Part shown: positions 1 to 7,926 of the stretch, one piece after another
Layout of the letters: each line of letters opens with the position of its first letter
How positions within the stretch are numbered: the stretch's first letter is position 1
Source: CAVXDY01 sp963760715
GTDB taxonomy: Bacteria > Actinomycetota > Thermoleophilia > Miltoncostaeales > Miltoncostaeaceae
Assembly: GCA_963760715.1 (NCBI GenBank)
Contig: CAVXDY010000007.1
Span: 806,001 to 870,000 of the forward strand
DNA length: 64,000 nt
Reading direction: 5' to 3'
Position numbers and translations under genes: made by a program
The notes under the pieces: generated by a model
Seen by the model: only the letters and a program-made list of their open reading frames with translations
The model's database searches: none
Told to the model about the DNA's origin: nothing

Positions 1-2
1 GA

Positions 3-503
3 CTGCCCGTCAACAACCGGGAGGATCGCCCTATCCTCGGACCCAGACTGTGTCTCTCTTTCGGTGCCGGCCTCGCCGGCATCGCCGTCGGCCTCCTCGG
101 AGCGACCGGAGCCGCCTCGGCCCAGTCGTGCACCGTCGCCCTCTCCCCGGCCGACGAGAGCGCCATGACGGCGCTCATCAACGCCGAGCGCGTGGCCACG
201 GGCGTGAAGAAGGTCACCACCAACGCCACGCTGCGGAAGGCCGGACGCTCCCAGAGCATGGCGATGGCGCGCGGGGCCCGCTTCGCGCACTCCACCCCCC
301 TGTCCTGGGCCAACGGCCGGGCCGCCGCCCAGAACATCGCCTACGCGCCGAGCACCACCGAGGCCTTCCAGGCGATGATGGCCAGCCCCGAGCACCGAGC
401 CAACCTCCTGGGCCCCGTCTTCAAGCAGACCGGCGTCGGCGTGGCCCGCAACTGCGAGGGCACTCTGTACTTCACGATCAACCTCCTGGCCGCGTCCGAC
501 TAG
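3..503 (+). CDS. CAP/SCP-like secreted protein, start unresolved
   Basis: The frame is open from the left edge and ends at 503. About 166 codons are visible. A hydrophobic run followed by ASA-Q looks like a signal peptide with cleavage near codon 40. Downstream, NAER, HSTPLSW, AQNIAY and SPEHRANLL fit the CAP (cysteine-rich secretory/PR-1) fold common in secreted actinobacterial proteins of unknown substrate. There is no in-frame ATG, GTG or TTG before the ATG at 165, which would remove the signal peptide. The start is therefore either left of the window, at the CTG at 48, or at the GTG at 50 if one extra T near 59 is removed. Family call is good; the 5' end is uncertain. Confidence 0.72.
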   Translation: MPVNNREDRPILGPRLCLSFGAGLAGIAVGLLGATGAASAQSCTVALSPADESAMTALINAERVATGVKKVTTNATLRKAGRSQSMAMARGARFAHSTPLSWANGRAAAQNIAYAPSTTEAFQAMMASPEHRANLLGPVFKQTGVGVARNCEGTLYFTINLLAASD

Positions 504-527
504 GCGCCCGGCCGACGGCCGGTGCAC

Positions 528-533
528 TAGTCT
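528..533 (+). promoter_or_regulatory. -10-like hexamer TAGTCT, leaderless start
   Basis: TAGTCT lies 7 nt before the ATG at 541, so transcription would begin at or next to the start codon. No good -35 is seen. Confidence 0.4.
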
Positions 534-540
534 GAGCCGG

Positions 541-1107
541 ATGGTCCGGCTCACCCGCATCTACACCCGCCTGGGTGACGAGGGCGACACGCACCTGGGC
601 GACATGAGCCGCGTGCGCAAGACCAGCCTGCGGGTGGCGGCCTACGGCGACGTCGACGAGCTCAACTCCCTGATCGGGGCGGCCCGTGCGCAGGACCCCG
701 GGGACGCCCGCGACGCCCGCCTTGCGGCCATCCAGAACGACCTCTTCGATCTGGGCGCCGACCTGTGCGTCCCTCCCGGCGGCGAGGGCGACGAGGGGCG
801 GCTGCGGGTCGCCCACAGCCAGGTGGAGCGCCTGGAGCGCTGGTGCGACGAGGTCAACGCCGAGCTGCCCTCCCTGACCAGCTTCGTGCTGCCCGCGGGG
901 AGCCCCGTCGCGGCGGCCCTGCACCAGGCCCGCGCGGTCTGCCGGCGGGCCGAGCGCTCCGCCGTGGCGCTCGCCGACGCGGAGGAGGTCGGCGCGGAGG
1001 CCCTCGCCTACCTCAACCGTCTCTCCGACCTGCTCTTCATCCTCGCGCGGGCCGCCAACGCCGGCGCCGGCGGCGACGTCCTCTGGGAGCCCGGGGAGGG
1101 CCGTTAG
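541..1107 (+). CDS. pduO: PduO-type cob(I)alamin adenosyltransferase
   Basis: Transfers the adenosyl group of ATP to cob(I)alamin, giving adenosylcobalamin in the cytoplasm. At 188 aa it has normal family length. The N-terminal ATP-binding segment YTRLGDEGDTHLGD (about residues 8-21) and the following YGDVDELNSLIG are diagnostic for PduO-type enzymes. A conserved arginine-rich helix (CRRAERS) follows near residue 140. It stands alone between the CAP gene and a convergent RNase gene 4 nt away. No cobalamin-dependent enzyme is nearby, so the user of the coenzyme is not shown here. Confidence 0.93.
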   Translation: MVRLTRIYTRLGDEGDTHLGDMSRVRKTSLRVAAYGDVDELNSLIGAARAQDPGDARDARLAAIQNDLFDLGADLCVPPGGEGDEGRLRVAHSQVERLERWCDEVNAELPSLTSFVLPAGSPVAAALHQARAVCRRAERSAVALADAEEVGAEALAYLNRLSDLLFILARAANAGAGGDVLWEPGEGR

Positions 1108-1111
1108 CGCC

Positions 1112-2542
1112 CTAGGCCCGGGTGAAGACCACCCGGCGGGCCTCGGGATCGGCCACGGCCAGGCGCACCCTCAGCCGCTCGCCGGGGCGCGGGCCCCGCG
1201 CGTCCAGCCCCGCGACCACGGCCGGATCGGCGATCTGCACCACGGGCCGGTCGTCGCGCACGTCCACGACGGTGGCCTCGAAGACCTCCCCGATCCGGCC
1301 GGCCAGCAGGACGCTCTCGAGGTAGTCGAGCGCCAGGCGCTCCGCGGCGCGCTCCCGGGCTCCCGCCCGGCTCATGACGTCCGGCATGTCCGGCAGCGCC
1401 TCGAGCGCCCACGCGGGCGGCTCCCGGCCCCGGGAGAGGGCCAGCACCAACTCGTTGGCCACCCGGTCGGCCATCCTCCGCAGCGGAGCGGTCACGTGGG
1501 CGTAGGGGGCGGCGATGGCCGCGTGGGCCGGCGGCGGGTCGCCCGCGTCCCGGGTCCAGGCCCGGTAGCCGGCCCCGCGGAACAGGCGGGAGGCCCGTAC
1601 GGCGAAGGCCGCGTGGCGGGGGTTCGCGGCGTCGAGGGCGCGGACCACGTCCGGGTAGGACCGATCCGGCGGCCACGGCACCCCGAGCGCGGCGGCGCTG
1701 CGGCGCAGCCCCGCCACCGCCGCCTCCTCGGGCGCGGCCAGGACGCGGAACAGCCCCATGCCCCCGTCGATCATGATCCGCGCCGCGCAGATGCCCGTCA
1801 GCAGCGAGACCTGGGCGTTCCATCGCTCCACGGGCAGCGAGGTCTCGTAGCGGAGGCGGTACCCGGAGGCGGCGCGCTCGATGGCCTGCGCCGGAACGCT
1901 CAGGCTCACCCCGCCCCGCGCGGCCTCCCGCGCCAGGCGCCGCTGGCCCACCTCGCGCAGGGGCGCGAGCGGCTCGTCGGCGGTCCCGGCGTCGATGCGC
2001 TCCTGCGCCTGCGCGTACGCGAGCGCCGCGCGGCTGCGCACCGTCGCCCGCTCGAGCTCCACGGCCACGGCCTCTCCCGACGCGTCGAGGTCGATGGTCC
2101 AGAGCAGCGCCGGGCGATCCTGTCCCGGCAGCAGGCTGGCCGCGCCCTCGCCCAGGACCTCGGGGTGCAGGGGGGTCCGCCGGTCGGGCAGGTAGAGGGT
2201 GACGCCCCGAGCGCGCGCCTCACGGTCCACGGCGCCGCCGGGCCGCACCAGGGAGGCGACGTCGGCGATCGCGTACCGCACCCGGTGGCCGTCGCCGCGC
2301 CGCTCGATGAGGAGCGCCTGGTCCAGGTCGCGCGATCCGGGCGGGTCGATCGTGACCAGGCTCAGGCCGGTCCGGTCGCGCCGGTCCGCGTCGGGCGCCG
2401 GACCGCCGCGTGCGGCCTCCTCAGCCTCCTCGGCGGCCTCGGGAGGGAAGGCGCCCGGGATCTCCAGCTCCGCCCGGATCCGCTCGAGGCCGGCGGCGAG
2501 GGACGCCGCCGAGGGCTCGACGCGCAGCGGCGGGGCCGGCAC
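1112..2542 (-). CDS. RNB-domain exoribonuclease (RNase II/R family)
   Basis: Predicted 3'-to-5' exoribonuclease of 476 aa. The RNB core starts near residue 60 with TIDPPGSRDLDQAL, holding the Mg-binding aspartates typical of RNase II/R. It continues with YAIADVASLVRPGG, TLYLPDRRTPLHPEVL and TAPLRRMADRVANE. The protein is shorter than RNase R and lacks an obvious N-terminal cold-shock domain; the last 70 residues may form a small OB-like domain. Such short RNB proteins are common in actinobacteria. It is followed after 6 nt by the M15 peptidase gene upstream on the same strand, so the two may be cotranscribed. Confidence 0.9.
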   Translation of the reverse strand: MPAPPLRVEPSAASLAAGLERIRAELEIPGAFPPEAAEEAEEAARGGPAPDADRRDRTGLSLVTIDPPGSRDLDQALLIERRGDGHRVRYAIADVASLVRPGGAVDREARARGVTLYLPDRRTPLHPEVLGEGAASLLPGQDRPALLWTIDLDASGEAVAVELERATVRSRAALAYAQAQERIDAGTADEPLAPLREVGQRRLAREAARGGVSLSVPAQAIERAASGYRLRYETSLPVERWNAQVSLLTGICAARIMIDGGMGLFRVLAAPEEAAVAGLRRSAAALGVPWPPDRSYPDVVRALDAANPRHAAFAVRASRLFRGAGYRAWTRDAGDPPPAHAAIAAPYAHVTAPLRRMADRVANELVLALSRGREPPAWALEALPDMPDVMSRAGARERAAERLALDYLESVLLAGRIGEVFEATVVDVRDDRPVVQIADPAVVAGLDARGPRPGERLRVRLAVADPEARRVVFTRA

Positions 2543-2548
2543 GCGCGG

Positions 2549-3205
2549 TCAGGAGCCGCTGACAGAGAAGTGCTGGAAGTCCTGGTCGCCGCTCCAGCGG
2601 CCGCCCCACCCCCAGCCGACGCGGTCGAAGGCCGCAACCAGGGCGCCGCCCTCCACGGCCATGCCCGCGCGGTAGGGAGAGCGCCGCAGGAAGGGGACGC
2701 TCGCGGGGTGGGAGGTGCGGCCGCCCGAGACGTACGGGTTCTCGATCGGGTCGATGTCGATCGCCCGCCCGTAGGCATGCTCGCTCCAGCGGCTCGATCC
2801 CGCCACCGGGCGGCAGTTGAAGGCCGAGGTGTTGTCGGCCTCGATGCTGGCGAAGTCGTCGCCGCCGTAGGCCTGGATCGGGCGCATGCGGCGAATGGGG
2901 AAGCGGGCCCGGTAGAGGTCGCGGAAGGCGTGCACCACGTCGGCGGCGGCCGAGTTGTGGACGATCAGCGCGCCGCGGTGGACGCGGCCGTCGAAGCCCA
3001 CGAACGGCAGGCTCACGTGGCGAAGGCTCGACAGGCCCACCGGGCAGCCGCGGCGCCACACGCTCGGGGTCATGTCCTGGCGCTCGGCGGGGCCGATCGT
3101 GCGCACCACCGCTCGGAACTCGGGCAACGGGGCGCCGGCCGCGGGTGAGACCCCGGCCACCGCCCCCAGCACGAGGCCCGCGGCGATCCATCGCAAACGA
3201 CGCAC
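2549..3205 (-). CDS. secreted M15-family D,D-/L,D-carboxypeptidase-like protein
   Basis: Probable peptidoglycan peptidase of 218 aa. An N-terminal signal peptide runs to about residue 25 (AAGLVLGAVAGVSPAAGA). The zinc-binding motif of the VanY/CwlK-type M15 fold is visible as SEHAYGRAIDID, with H and D ligands, and a C-terminal GDQDFQHF supplies the last histidine. The conserved WGWGGRWSG before it is typical of phage-endolysin-like M15_4 enzymes. The GTG at 3205 is chosen because a TACGGT hexamer lies 6 nt upstream. Acts outside the membrane; neighbouring NlpC/P60 and M23 genes make this a wall-remodelling neighbourhood. Confidence 0.85.
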   Translation of the reverse strand: MRRLRWIAAGLVLGAVAGVSPAAGAPLPEFRAVVRTIGPAERQDMTPSVWRRGCPVGLSSLRHVSLPFVGFDGRVHRGALIVHNSAAADVVHAFRDLYRARFPIRRMRPIQAYGGDDFASIEADNTSAFNCRPVAGSSRWSEHAYGRAIDIDPIENPYVSGGRTSHPASVPFLRRSPYRAGMAVEGGALVAAFDRVGWGWGGRWSGDQDFQHFSVSGS

Positions 3206-3211
3206 CCCGGC

Positions 3212-3217
3212 ACCGTA
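3212..3217 (-). promoter_or_regulatory. -10-like hexamer TACGGT, leaderless start
   Basis: On the minus strand TACGGT is followed by 6 nt and then the GTG at 3205. Confidence 0.4.
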
Positions 3218-3238
3218 GCCGTGCGCGCGGGCTCCGGC

Positions 3239-4411
3239 CTAGGGTCGAACGGCTCCCACGTAGTCGCTGCGGTCGGCCAGGTTGGCGACCCGCACCACGT
3301 CGCCGGTGTGGGGCGCGTGGACGAACTGGCCGCCGCCGATGTAGATCCCCATGTGGCTGAGGCCGTTGAAGAACACCAGGTCACCGACCTGCTCCTGCCC
3401 GGCCGGGACCTTCGGGAACATGTTGTAGATGGCGCCGGTGTAGTGCGGCACGCTCTTGCCGATCTGGGCGTAGGCGTACGAGGCGAGCCCGCTGCAGTCG
3501 AAGCCCGACGGGCTGGCGCCGCCCCAGACGTAGGGGACGCCCAGGTACTGCATGGCGACCGCCGCCGCGGCGGCGTTGCCGCTCCCGCTGGGCAGCGGGG
3601 CGGAGGGGGTCACGCTCGCGGCCGGCGCGGACGAGCCGCCCGAAGCGCTCGCGCCGCTGGAGGAGGCCACGGCCACGGCCGCCGCCTCGCGCTGGCGGGC
3701 GACGAGCGCGGCGGCGGCGGCCTCGCGCCGCTGGCGCTCCTCGTCGGCCTTCAGCAGCTGGGCGAGCTCGCCCTTGACGCCGTCCAGAACCGCCTGGCGC
3801 TGGTGCAGCAGCCCCTCGACCTTCTGCTTCTGCGCCTGCTTGGCGGCGACCGCGTTCTCGGCGGTCCGCTCGTCGTCCAGGAGCTGCTGGCGCAGCTCGC
3901 CCAGCCGCGCGCGGCTGTCGCGCAGGCCCTGGACCACGCTGGCGTCCTGCTGGCCCACGCGATCGAGCAGGTCGATCTTGTCGGCGGCGGCGCTGATGCT
4001 GCCGCTGGTGATGAGGACCTCGGCCAGGCTCGGCTCGGGCGTCTTGTAGAGGTCGCGGAGCCGTTCGGCCAGCAGCGCCCGCGTCTTGACCAGATCCTTC
4101 TCGGTCTCGACGATCGACTTGCGGTTGTCCGCGATCCGGGTCTTGACCTGCCCCAGCTCGTACACCGCCCCGTTGTAGGCCTCCGCCGCGGCGCCCACCT
4201 GTGCGTCGATCGACGCCAGCTCTGCTTGGATGCGGGCGACCTGGGCACGCTTCGCCTGGACCGCCGTGGGCTCTGTGGTGGCGATCCCCGCTCCGAGCGC
4301 GAGAAGCGCGAAGAGGGAGACGGCCGCGAGGCCGACGGCGATGAGGTGGCGCGGGGGTCTCAGAAAGCGAAGCTCCTGCGCGTTGACATGACGACAGGGA
4401 AGCCCGGGCAC
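3239..4411 (-). CDS. NlpC/P60 peptidoglycan endopeptidase with coiled coil
   Basis: About 390 aa. A membrane-targeting signal (about residues 18-45) precedes a long coiled coil rich in A, E, Q and R (about 50-230), a low-complexity Ser/Ala/Pro linker, and a C-terminal NlpC/P60 domain. The domain shows GVPYVWGGASPSGFDCSGL with the catalytic cysteine, SHMGIYIGGGQFVHAP with the histidine, and a third polar residue after it. This matches RipA/Cwl-type D,L-endopeptidases that cleave peptide stems during division. The GTG at 4411 is preferred over the longer frame: a GGAGG lies just upstream and TAGCGT is placed as -10 about 22 nt upstream. Divergent from the M23 gene. Confidence 0.87.
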   Translation of the reverse strand: MPGLPCRHVNAQELRFLRPPRHLIAVGLAAVSLFALLALGAGIATTEPTAVQAKRAQVARIQAELASIDAQVGAAAEAYNGAVYELGQVKTRIADNRKSIVETEKDLVKTRALLAERLRDLYKTPEPSLAEVLITSGSISAAADKIDLLDRVGQQDASVVQGLRDSRARLGELRQQLLDDERTAENAVAAKQAQKQKVEGLLHQRQAVLDGVKGELAQLLKADEERQRREAAAAALVARQREAAAVAVASSSGASASGGSSAPAASVTPSAPLPSGSGNAAAAAVAMQYLGVPYVWGGASPSGFDCSGLASYAYAQIGKSVPHYTGAIYNMFPKVPAGQEQVGDLVFFNGLSHMGIYIGGGQFVHAPHTGDVVRVANLADRSDYVGAVRP

Positions 4412-4450
4412 TGGCCTCCACCGACCCGGGCACGCTACACCACGCCGTCG

Positions 4451-4477
4451 GACGGAGGCAAACCCCGGGTATGCCTC
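4451..4477. promoter_or_regulatory. perfect 8-bp inverted repeat between divergent wall-hydrolase genes
   Basis: CGGAGGCA and TGCCTCCG flank an 11-nt spacer that contains CCCGGG. The dyad lies between the NlpC/P60 start (4411) and the M23 start (4544), where both promoters must be. It could be an operator or an RNA hairpin in one leader. No T-tract follows, so it is not an intrinsic terminator. Confidence 0.45.
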
Positions 4478-4543
4478 CGATTTCGCCTGAAATAGCCAAG
4501 ATCCTGCGTTGCTGGGGGCCTCCCGGCCGGGAATGATGTCCGC

Positions 4544-5899
4544 GTGAGGCTCCTCCGCCCGCTGCTGGCCGCCCTGGCGGCCACGACGACCGCCGCCGCC
4601 ATCGCCCTCGGGGCGCCGTCGGCGCCGTCCTCGGCCCAGGCGCAGGGATACGCGGCGCTGCTGCCCGGGGGCGCCCAGGGGGGCGTGACAGCCTCGTCGG
4701 GGGGTCCGACCGACCGTTCCTCGGCGGTTTCGGGCATTCGCCCGGCCGGCGGGGGCTCCGTGGGGACGATCGACGTGCGGGTCGGTGCGCGCACCAAGGG
4801 CGCGACGGCGACCGCCGACGGGACGATCTCCGCCAGCGGCGTGACCCTGCTCGACGGGCGGGTCTCGATCGCGTCGCTGCGGATGTCCGCGCACGCCGGC
4901 GTGGGGCCCTCCGCGGGGCAGACCGGGCTCACGGAGGCCACGGTCTCAGGGCTCGTGGTTGACGGCCAGGCGGTCCCGGTGGGGCTCGGGAGCCGGGTCG
5001 AGGTGCCGGGCATCGGCACGCTTGTGCTGATGGAGCACGTGACCGGGGCCGACGGGTCCGTGCAGGCCAACGCGCTGCGCGTGGAGGTGAGCGACCCGGA
5101 CGCGGCCGCCATCATCGGCCAGCCCTTCGTGATCGGGCATCTGAGCCTGTCGGCGACCCCGGGCAGCGGCCCCCCGGAGCCCGCGGCGCCGGCTCGCGAC
5201 GCCCCCCGGACGCGGACACCCGCCCGGGCGCCCGAGGGCGCGGCCCCGGGCCCCGCCGGGCCGGCGACCACGACCACCCCCACCCCCCTGATCCCCCCGG
5301 AGCCCCTGGGCCTGCCCCGCAGGGCGGCCCCGAAGGTGGCGCTGCCCGCGGGCGGCGGCTATGTCTTCCCGGTGTTCGGCGACGTGAGCTTCACGGACGA
5401 CTACGGCGCCCCCCGCGCCGACACCGGTTGGCATCAGGGGAACGACCTCTTCGCGCCGACCGGCACGCCGGTCCTGGCCGTTGCCGACGGGCGGCTCTCG
5501 CGCGTGGGCGTCAACACGCTCGGCGGCAACCGCCTCTGGCTGACCGACGAGGCCGGAAACGCCTTCTACTACGCGCACCTCTCGGCCTACGCCCCGGCCG
5601 CCCTCGAGGGCGCCCGCGTGCGCGCGGGCCAGGTGATCGCCTTCGTCGGCAACACGGGGGACGCCATCACCACGCCGCCGCATCTGCACTTCGAGGTTCA
5701 CCCGGGCGGGGGGGACAGCGTCGATCCCTACCCCTACCTGATCGCCTGGCAGCGCGGGACCGACATCCCGCCGGCCTTCCGCCAGGCGGCCGTCTCGCCG
5801 TCGCCGGCGCCGGCCATCGGGGCGGTCCTGGTGGACGTCACGCCGGCGATCGACGGCGATCCCACCCCGGACGACGGCCTGGCGAGCCCGGCGTCGTGA
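4544..5899 (+). CDS. secreted M23 (LytM-type) peptidase
   Basis: 451 aa with an N-terminal signal peptide (LLAALAATTTAAAIALGAPSA). Residues about 60-210 form a Gly/Val-rich beta domain of unknown role resembling surface-anchor repeats. A Pro/Thr/Ala linker follows (about 210-265). The C-terminal LytM domain shows GWHQGNDLFAPTGTPV with the zinc-binding H and D, and HLHFEVHPGG with the two further histidines. Those ligands are intact, so endopeptidase activity is likely. It starts at GTG and is divergent from the NlpC/P60 gene across the 4451-4477 dyad, which suggests shared control of two wall hydrolases. Confidence 0.87.
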   Translation: MRLLRPLLAALAATTTAAAIALGAPSAPSSAQAQGYAALLPGGAQGGVTASSGGPTDRSSAVSGIRPAGGGSVGTIDVRVGARTKGATATADGTISASGVTLLDGRVSIASLRMSAHAGVGPSAGQTGLTEATVSGLVVDGQAVPVGLGSRVEVPGIGTLVLMEHVTGADGSVQANALRVEVSDPDAAAIIGQPFVIGHLSLSATPGSGPPEPAAPARDAPRTRTPARAPEGAAPGPAGPATTTTPTPLIPPEPLGLPRRAAPKVALPAGGGYVFPVFGDVSFTDDYGAPRADTGWHQGNDLFAPTGTPVLAVADGRLSRVGVNTLGGNRLWLTDEAGNAFYYAHLSAYAPAALEGARVRAGQVIAFVGNTGDAITTPPHLHFEVHPGGGDSVDPYPYLIAWQRGTDIPPAFRQAAVSPSPAPAIGAVLVDVTPAIDGDPTPDDGLASPAS

Positions 5900-5969
5900 G
5901 CCCGGCCCCCGTCTGCCCCGGCCCGGGGCGCACTCGATAGCCGCCACCGTTACGCAGGGCGCCCCGCCC

Positions 5970-6710
5970 GTGCGCCACCGTCGCGGGGGCGGCGAGGTCC
6001 GGTCCCTGCGGGTGCGCGGGCAGCTGGTGCGCTACCGCGAGAGCGGCGACGGGCCGCCGGTGATGCTGGTGCACGGCCTGGGCTGCTCGGCCGGCTGGTG
6101 GCGCGACGTGGTCCCCGGGCTCGCCCGCCACCACCGCGTGATCGTGCCCGACCTGCCGGGGTTCGAGCTGGCCCCCGGCGCGGCCCCGTTCCGGCTCGCC
6201 GAGGGGTCCGCGGTGCTCGGGCGGCTGATCGAGCGGCTGGACGTGGGCCCCACGAGCCTGGTGGGGCACTCGCTCGGCGCCCTCGTGTGCCTCCGCATGG
6301 CGGAGCGCTCCCCCCGGATCGTCGACCGCCTGGCGCTGATCTCGCCCCCCATCCGCACGGCCGGACCGGCCTTCCGCCACCACGCCCTCCCCCTCGCGCG
6401 CACCGCGGCGGGGCTTCCCATGGGGGCGCTCGCCCGCGTCACGCTGGGCGGCATCGGCCGCTCACCCCTGGCGATCTGGCGCGCCGCCGAGGAGATGCTG
6501 CACACCGACCACCTCGCCGGTATCGAGGACGTGCGCGCACCGACGCTGCTGGTGTGGGGACGCGACGACCTGCTGGTCCCCCTGGAGGGGGCCGGCGAGG
6601 TCCTTCAGGCGCTCCCCGGCGCGACGCTGAGCGTCATCGAGTCGGGCCACTCCCCGATGCTCGACGCGCCGGAGGCGCTCACGGACGAACTACTGCGCTT
6701 CCTGTCCTGA
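5970..6710 (+). CDS. alpha/beta-fold hydrolase
   Basis: 246 aa. The oxyanion segment LVHGLGCSAGWW, nucleophile elbow GHSLGA, acid region WGRDDLLVP and histidine region ESGHSPMLDAPE appear in the order of the alpha/beta hydrolase fold, so the Ser-Asp-His triad is complete. The substrate is unknown; esters, lactones or epoxides are all possible. GTG start; no signal peptide. It ends 3 nt from the end of the convergent A-type carrier gene and belongs to no evident operon. Confidence 0.85.
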   Translation: MRHRRGGGEVRSLRVRGQLVRYRESGDGPPVMLVHGLGCSAGWWRDVVPGLARHHRVIVPDLPGFELAPGAAPFRLAEGSAVLGRLIERLDVGPTSLVGHSLGALVCLRMAERSPRIVDRLALISPPIRTAGPAFRHHALPLARTAAGLPMGALARVTLGGIGRSPLAIWRAAEEMLHTDHLAGIEDVRAPTLLVWGRDDLLVPLEGAGEVLQALPGATLSVIESGHSPMLDAPEALTDELLRFLS

Positions 6711-6713
6711 GAA

Positions 6714-7160
6714 CTAGGCTCCGAAGCTATCGCCACACGAACATGTTGACGTTGCGTTCGGGTTGTTGATCCGGAACCCGCGCCGCAGCAGGCCGTCCTC
6801 GTAGTCGATGACCGACCCCGTCACGTGGATGGCGCTCTTCAGGTCCATCAGCATGGTGACGCCGTTGGACTCCACCGAGCGGTCGGCCGGCCCCGCGGCC
6901 TCGTCCGGGGCGAGGAGGTCGAGCTTGTACTCCAGGCCCGAGCAGCCCCCCGCGAGGATGCGCAGCCGCACGCCCTCGGGACGCCCCTGCTCCGCCGCCG
7001 CGGCGCGGATGTAGTCGGCCGCGGCGGGGGAGATGGTGACGAACGCCTGGCCCCCCTGCTCGGCCTGGCGCGCGGCCTTGGCGCGCGCGCGCGCGGCCGC
7101 CTTCTTCTCCTCCAGGGTGAGCGGGTGCTCGGCGACGGGCGCGGCGGGGGACTCAGCCAT
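6714..7160 (-). CDS. A-type iron-sulfur carrier protein (HesB/IscA/ErpA family)
   Basis: 148 aa. The carrier domain begins at about residue 45 (ISPAAADYI) and contains the first cysteine in GGCSGLEYKL and the C-terminal pair CSCGDSF, the three ligands that hold a transient Fe-S cluster. An extra N-terminal 40 residues rich in Ala, Arg and Lys precede the domain. It is the last gene of the suf cluster and overlaps sufT by 8 nt. Its job is probably to pass clusters from SufBCD to client proteins. The family does not let ErpA, IscA and SufA be told apart from sequence alone. Confidence 0.9.
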   Translation of the reverse strand: MAESPAAPVAEHPLTLEEKKAAARARAKAARQAEQGGQAFVTISPAAADYIRAAAAEQGRPEGVRLRILAGGCSGLEYKLDLLAPDEAAGPADRSVESNGVTMLMDLKSAIHVTGSVIDYEDGLLRRGFRINNPNATSTCSCGDSFGA

Positions 7161-7464
7161 ACCCCATCACCTTCATGAGGAAGCGCCCCTCCTCCGTCAT
7201 GGAGTCGGGTGACCAGGGCGGGTCCCAGACCCAGTTGACGTCCACGCTGGCGACGCCGTCGAGGGGCTCGAGCGCGGCCCGGGAGTCGCCCAGGATCTGC
7301 TCGGTCAGCGGGCAGCCCATCGAGGTGAGCGTCATGTCCAGGATGACGTTGCCGGCGTCGTCGATGTTGACGCCGTAGAGCAGCCCCAGGTTGACGACAT
7401 TCACGCCGAGCTCGGGGTCCTCGACCGTCTTCATCGCGGTGCGGATCTCGTCCTCGGTCGCCAC
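7153..7464 (-). CDS. sufT: SufT-type metal-sulfur cluster assembly factor (DUF59/MIP18)
   Basis: 103 aa from the GTG at 7464, which has GGAGG 8 nt upstream and sits just after the sufU stop; a longer frame exists but would run into sufU. The MIP18 fold shows DPELGVNVVNLGLLYG near the N terminus and TSMGCPLTEQI with the conserved cysteine, then WDPPWSPDSMTEEGR. SufT proteins help mature Fe-S proteins when demand is high. It is tightly packed between sufU and the A-type carrier gene in the suf operon. Confidence 0.92.
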   Translation of the reverse strand: MATEDEIRTAMKTVEDPELGVNVVNLGLLYGVNIDDAGNVILDMTLTSMGCPLTEQILGDSRAALEPLDGVASVDVNWVWDPPWSPDSMTEEGRFLMKVMGYG

Positions 7465-7466
7465 GG

Positions 7467-7907
7467 TCAGCCTCCGTTGCGTTGATAGGTCTGGATCGCG
7501 TCCTTCGCGGCCATCCACCCCAGGAGGGCGCACTTCACGCGCACCGGGTACTTCGCCACGCCCTGGAGCGCGATGGCGTCCTTGAGCCGGTCCTCGTCGC
7601 CCTCCTCGGAGCCGTGCATCATCCGGCGGAAGTGCTCCACCAGGGCGAGGGCCTCGTCCACGGACAGGCCCGACATCGCCTCGCTCATCATCGAGACCGA
7701 GGCCTGGGAGATCGAGCAGCCCTCGCCGGTGTGGACGACCTCCACCAGCCGGTCGCCCTCGATGCCGAGCTCCAGGTGCACCTCGTCCCCGCAGAGGGGG
7801 TTGTGCTGGTCGACGGCCACCGAGGGGTTGGCGAGGGTGCCCTCCCCGCGCTTGCGCCGGTAGTGATCGAGGATCAGCTCCTGGTAGAGGTCGTCCAGGC
7901 CGCCCAT
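7467..7907 (-). CDS. sufU: SufU zinc-dependent sulfurtransferase
   Basis: 146 aa, IscU-like fold. The three cysteines of the Zn site are visible in NPLCGDE, GEGCSISQAS and RVKCALLGW. The insertion between the second and third cysteines is typical of SufU rather than the scaffold IscU. SufU accepts persulfide sulfur from SufS by zinc-ligand exchange and delivers it to SufBCD. It follows sufS by 19 nt and precedes sufT by 2 nt in the operon. Confidence 0.94.
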   Translation of the reverse strand: MGGLDDLYQELILDHYRRKRGEGTLANPSVAVDQHNPLCGDEVHLELGIEGDRLVEVVHTGEGCSISQASVSMMSEAMSGLSVDEALALVEHFRRMMHGSEEGDEDRLKDAIALQGVAKYPVRVKCALLGWMAAKDAIQTYQRNGG

Positions 7908-7926
7908 CGCTCTCCCGATCCTCCCG

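Noticed and set aside
4380..4500. c-di-AMP (ydaO-type) riboswitch before the NlpC/P60 gene
   Set aside because: The location would fit, but the conserved riboswitch segments were not found and the leader seems too short.
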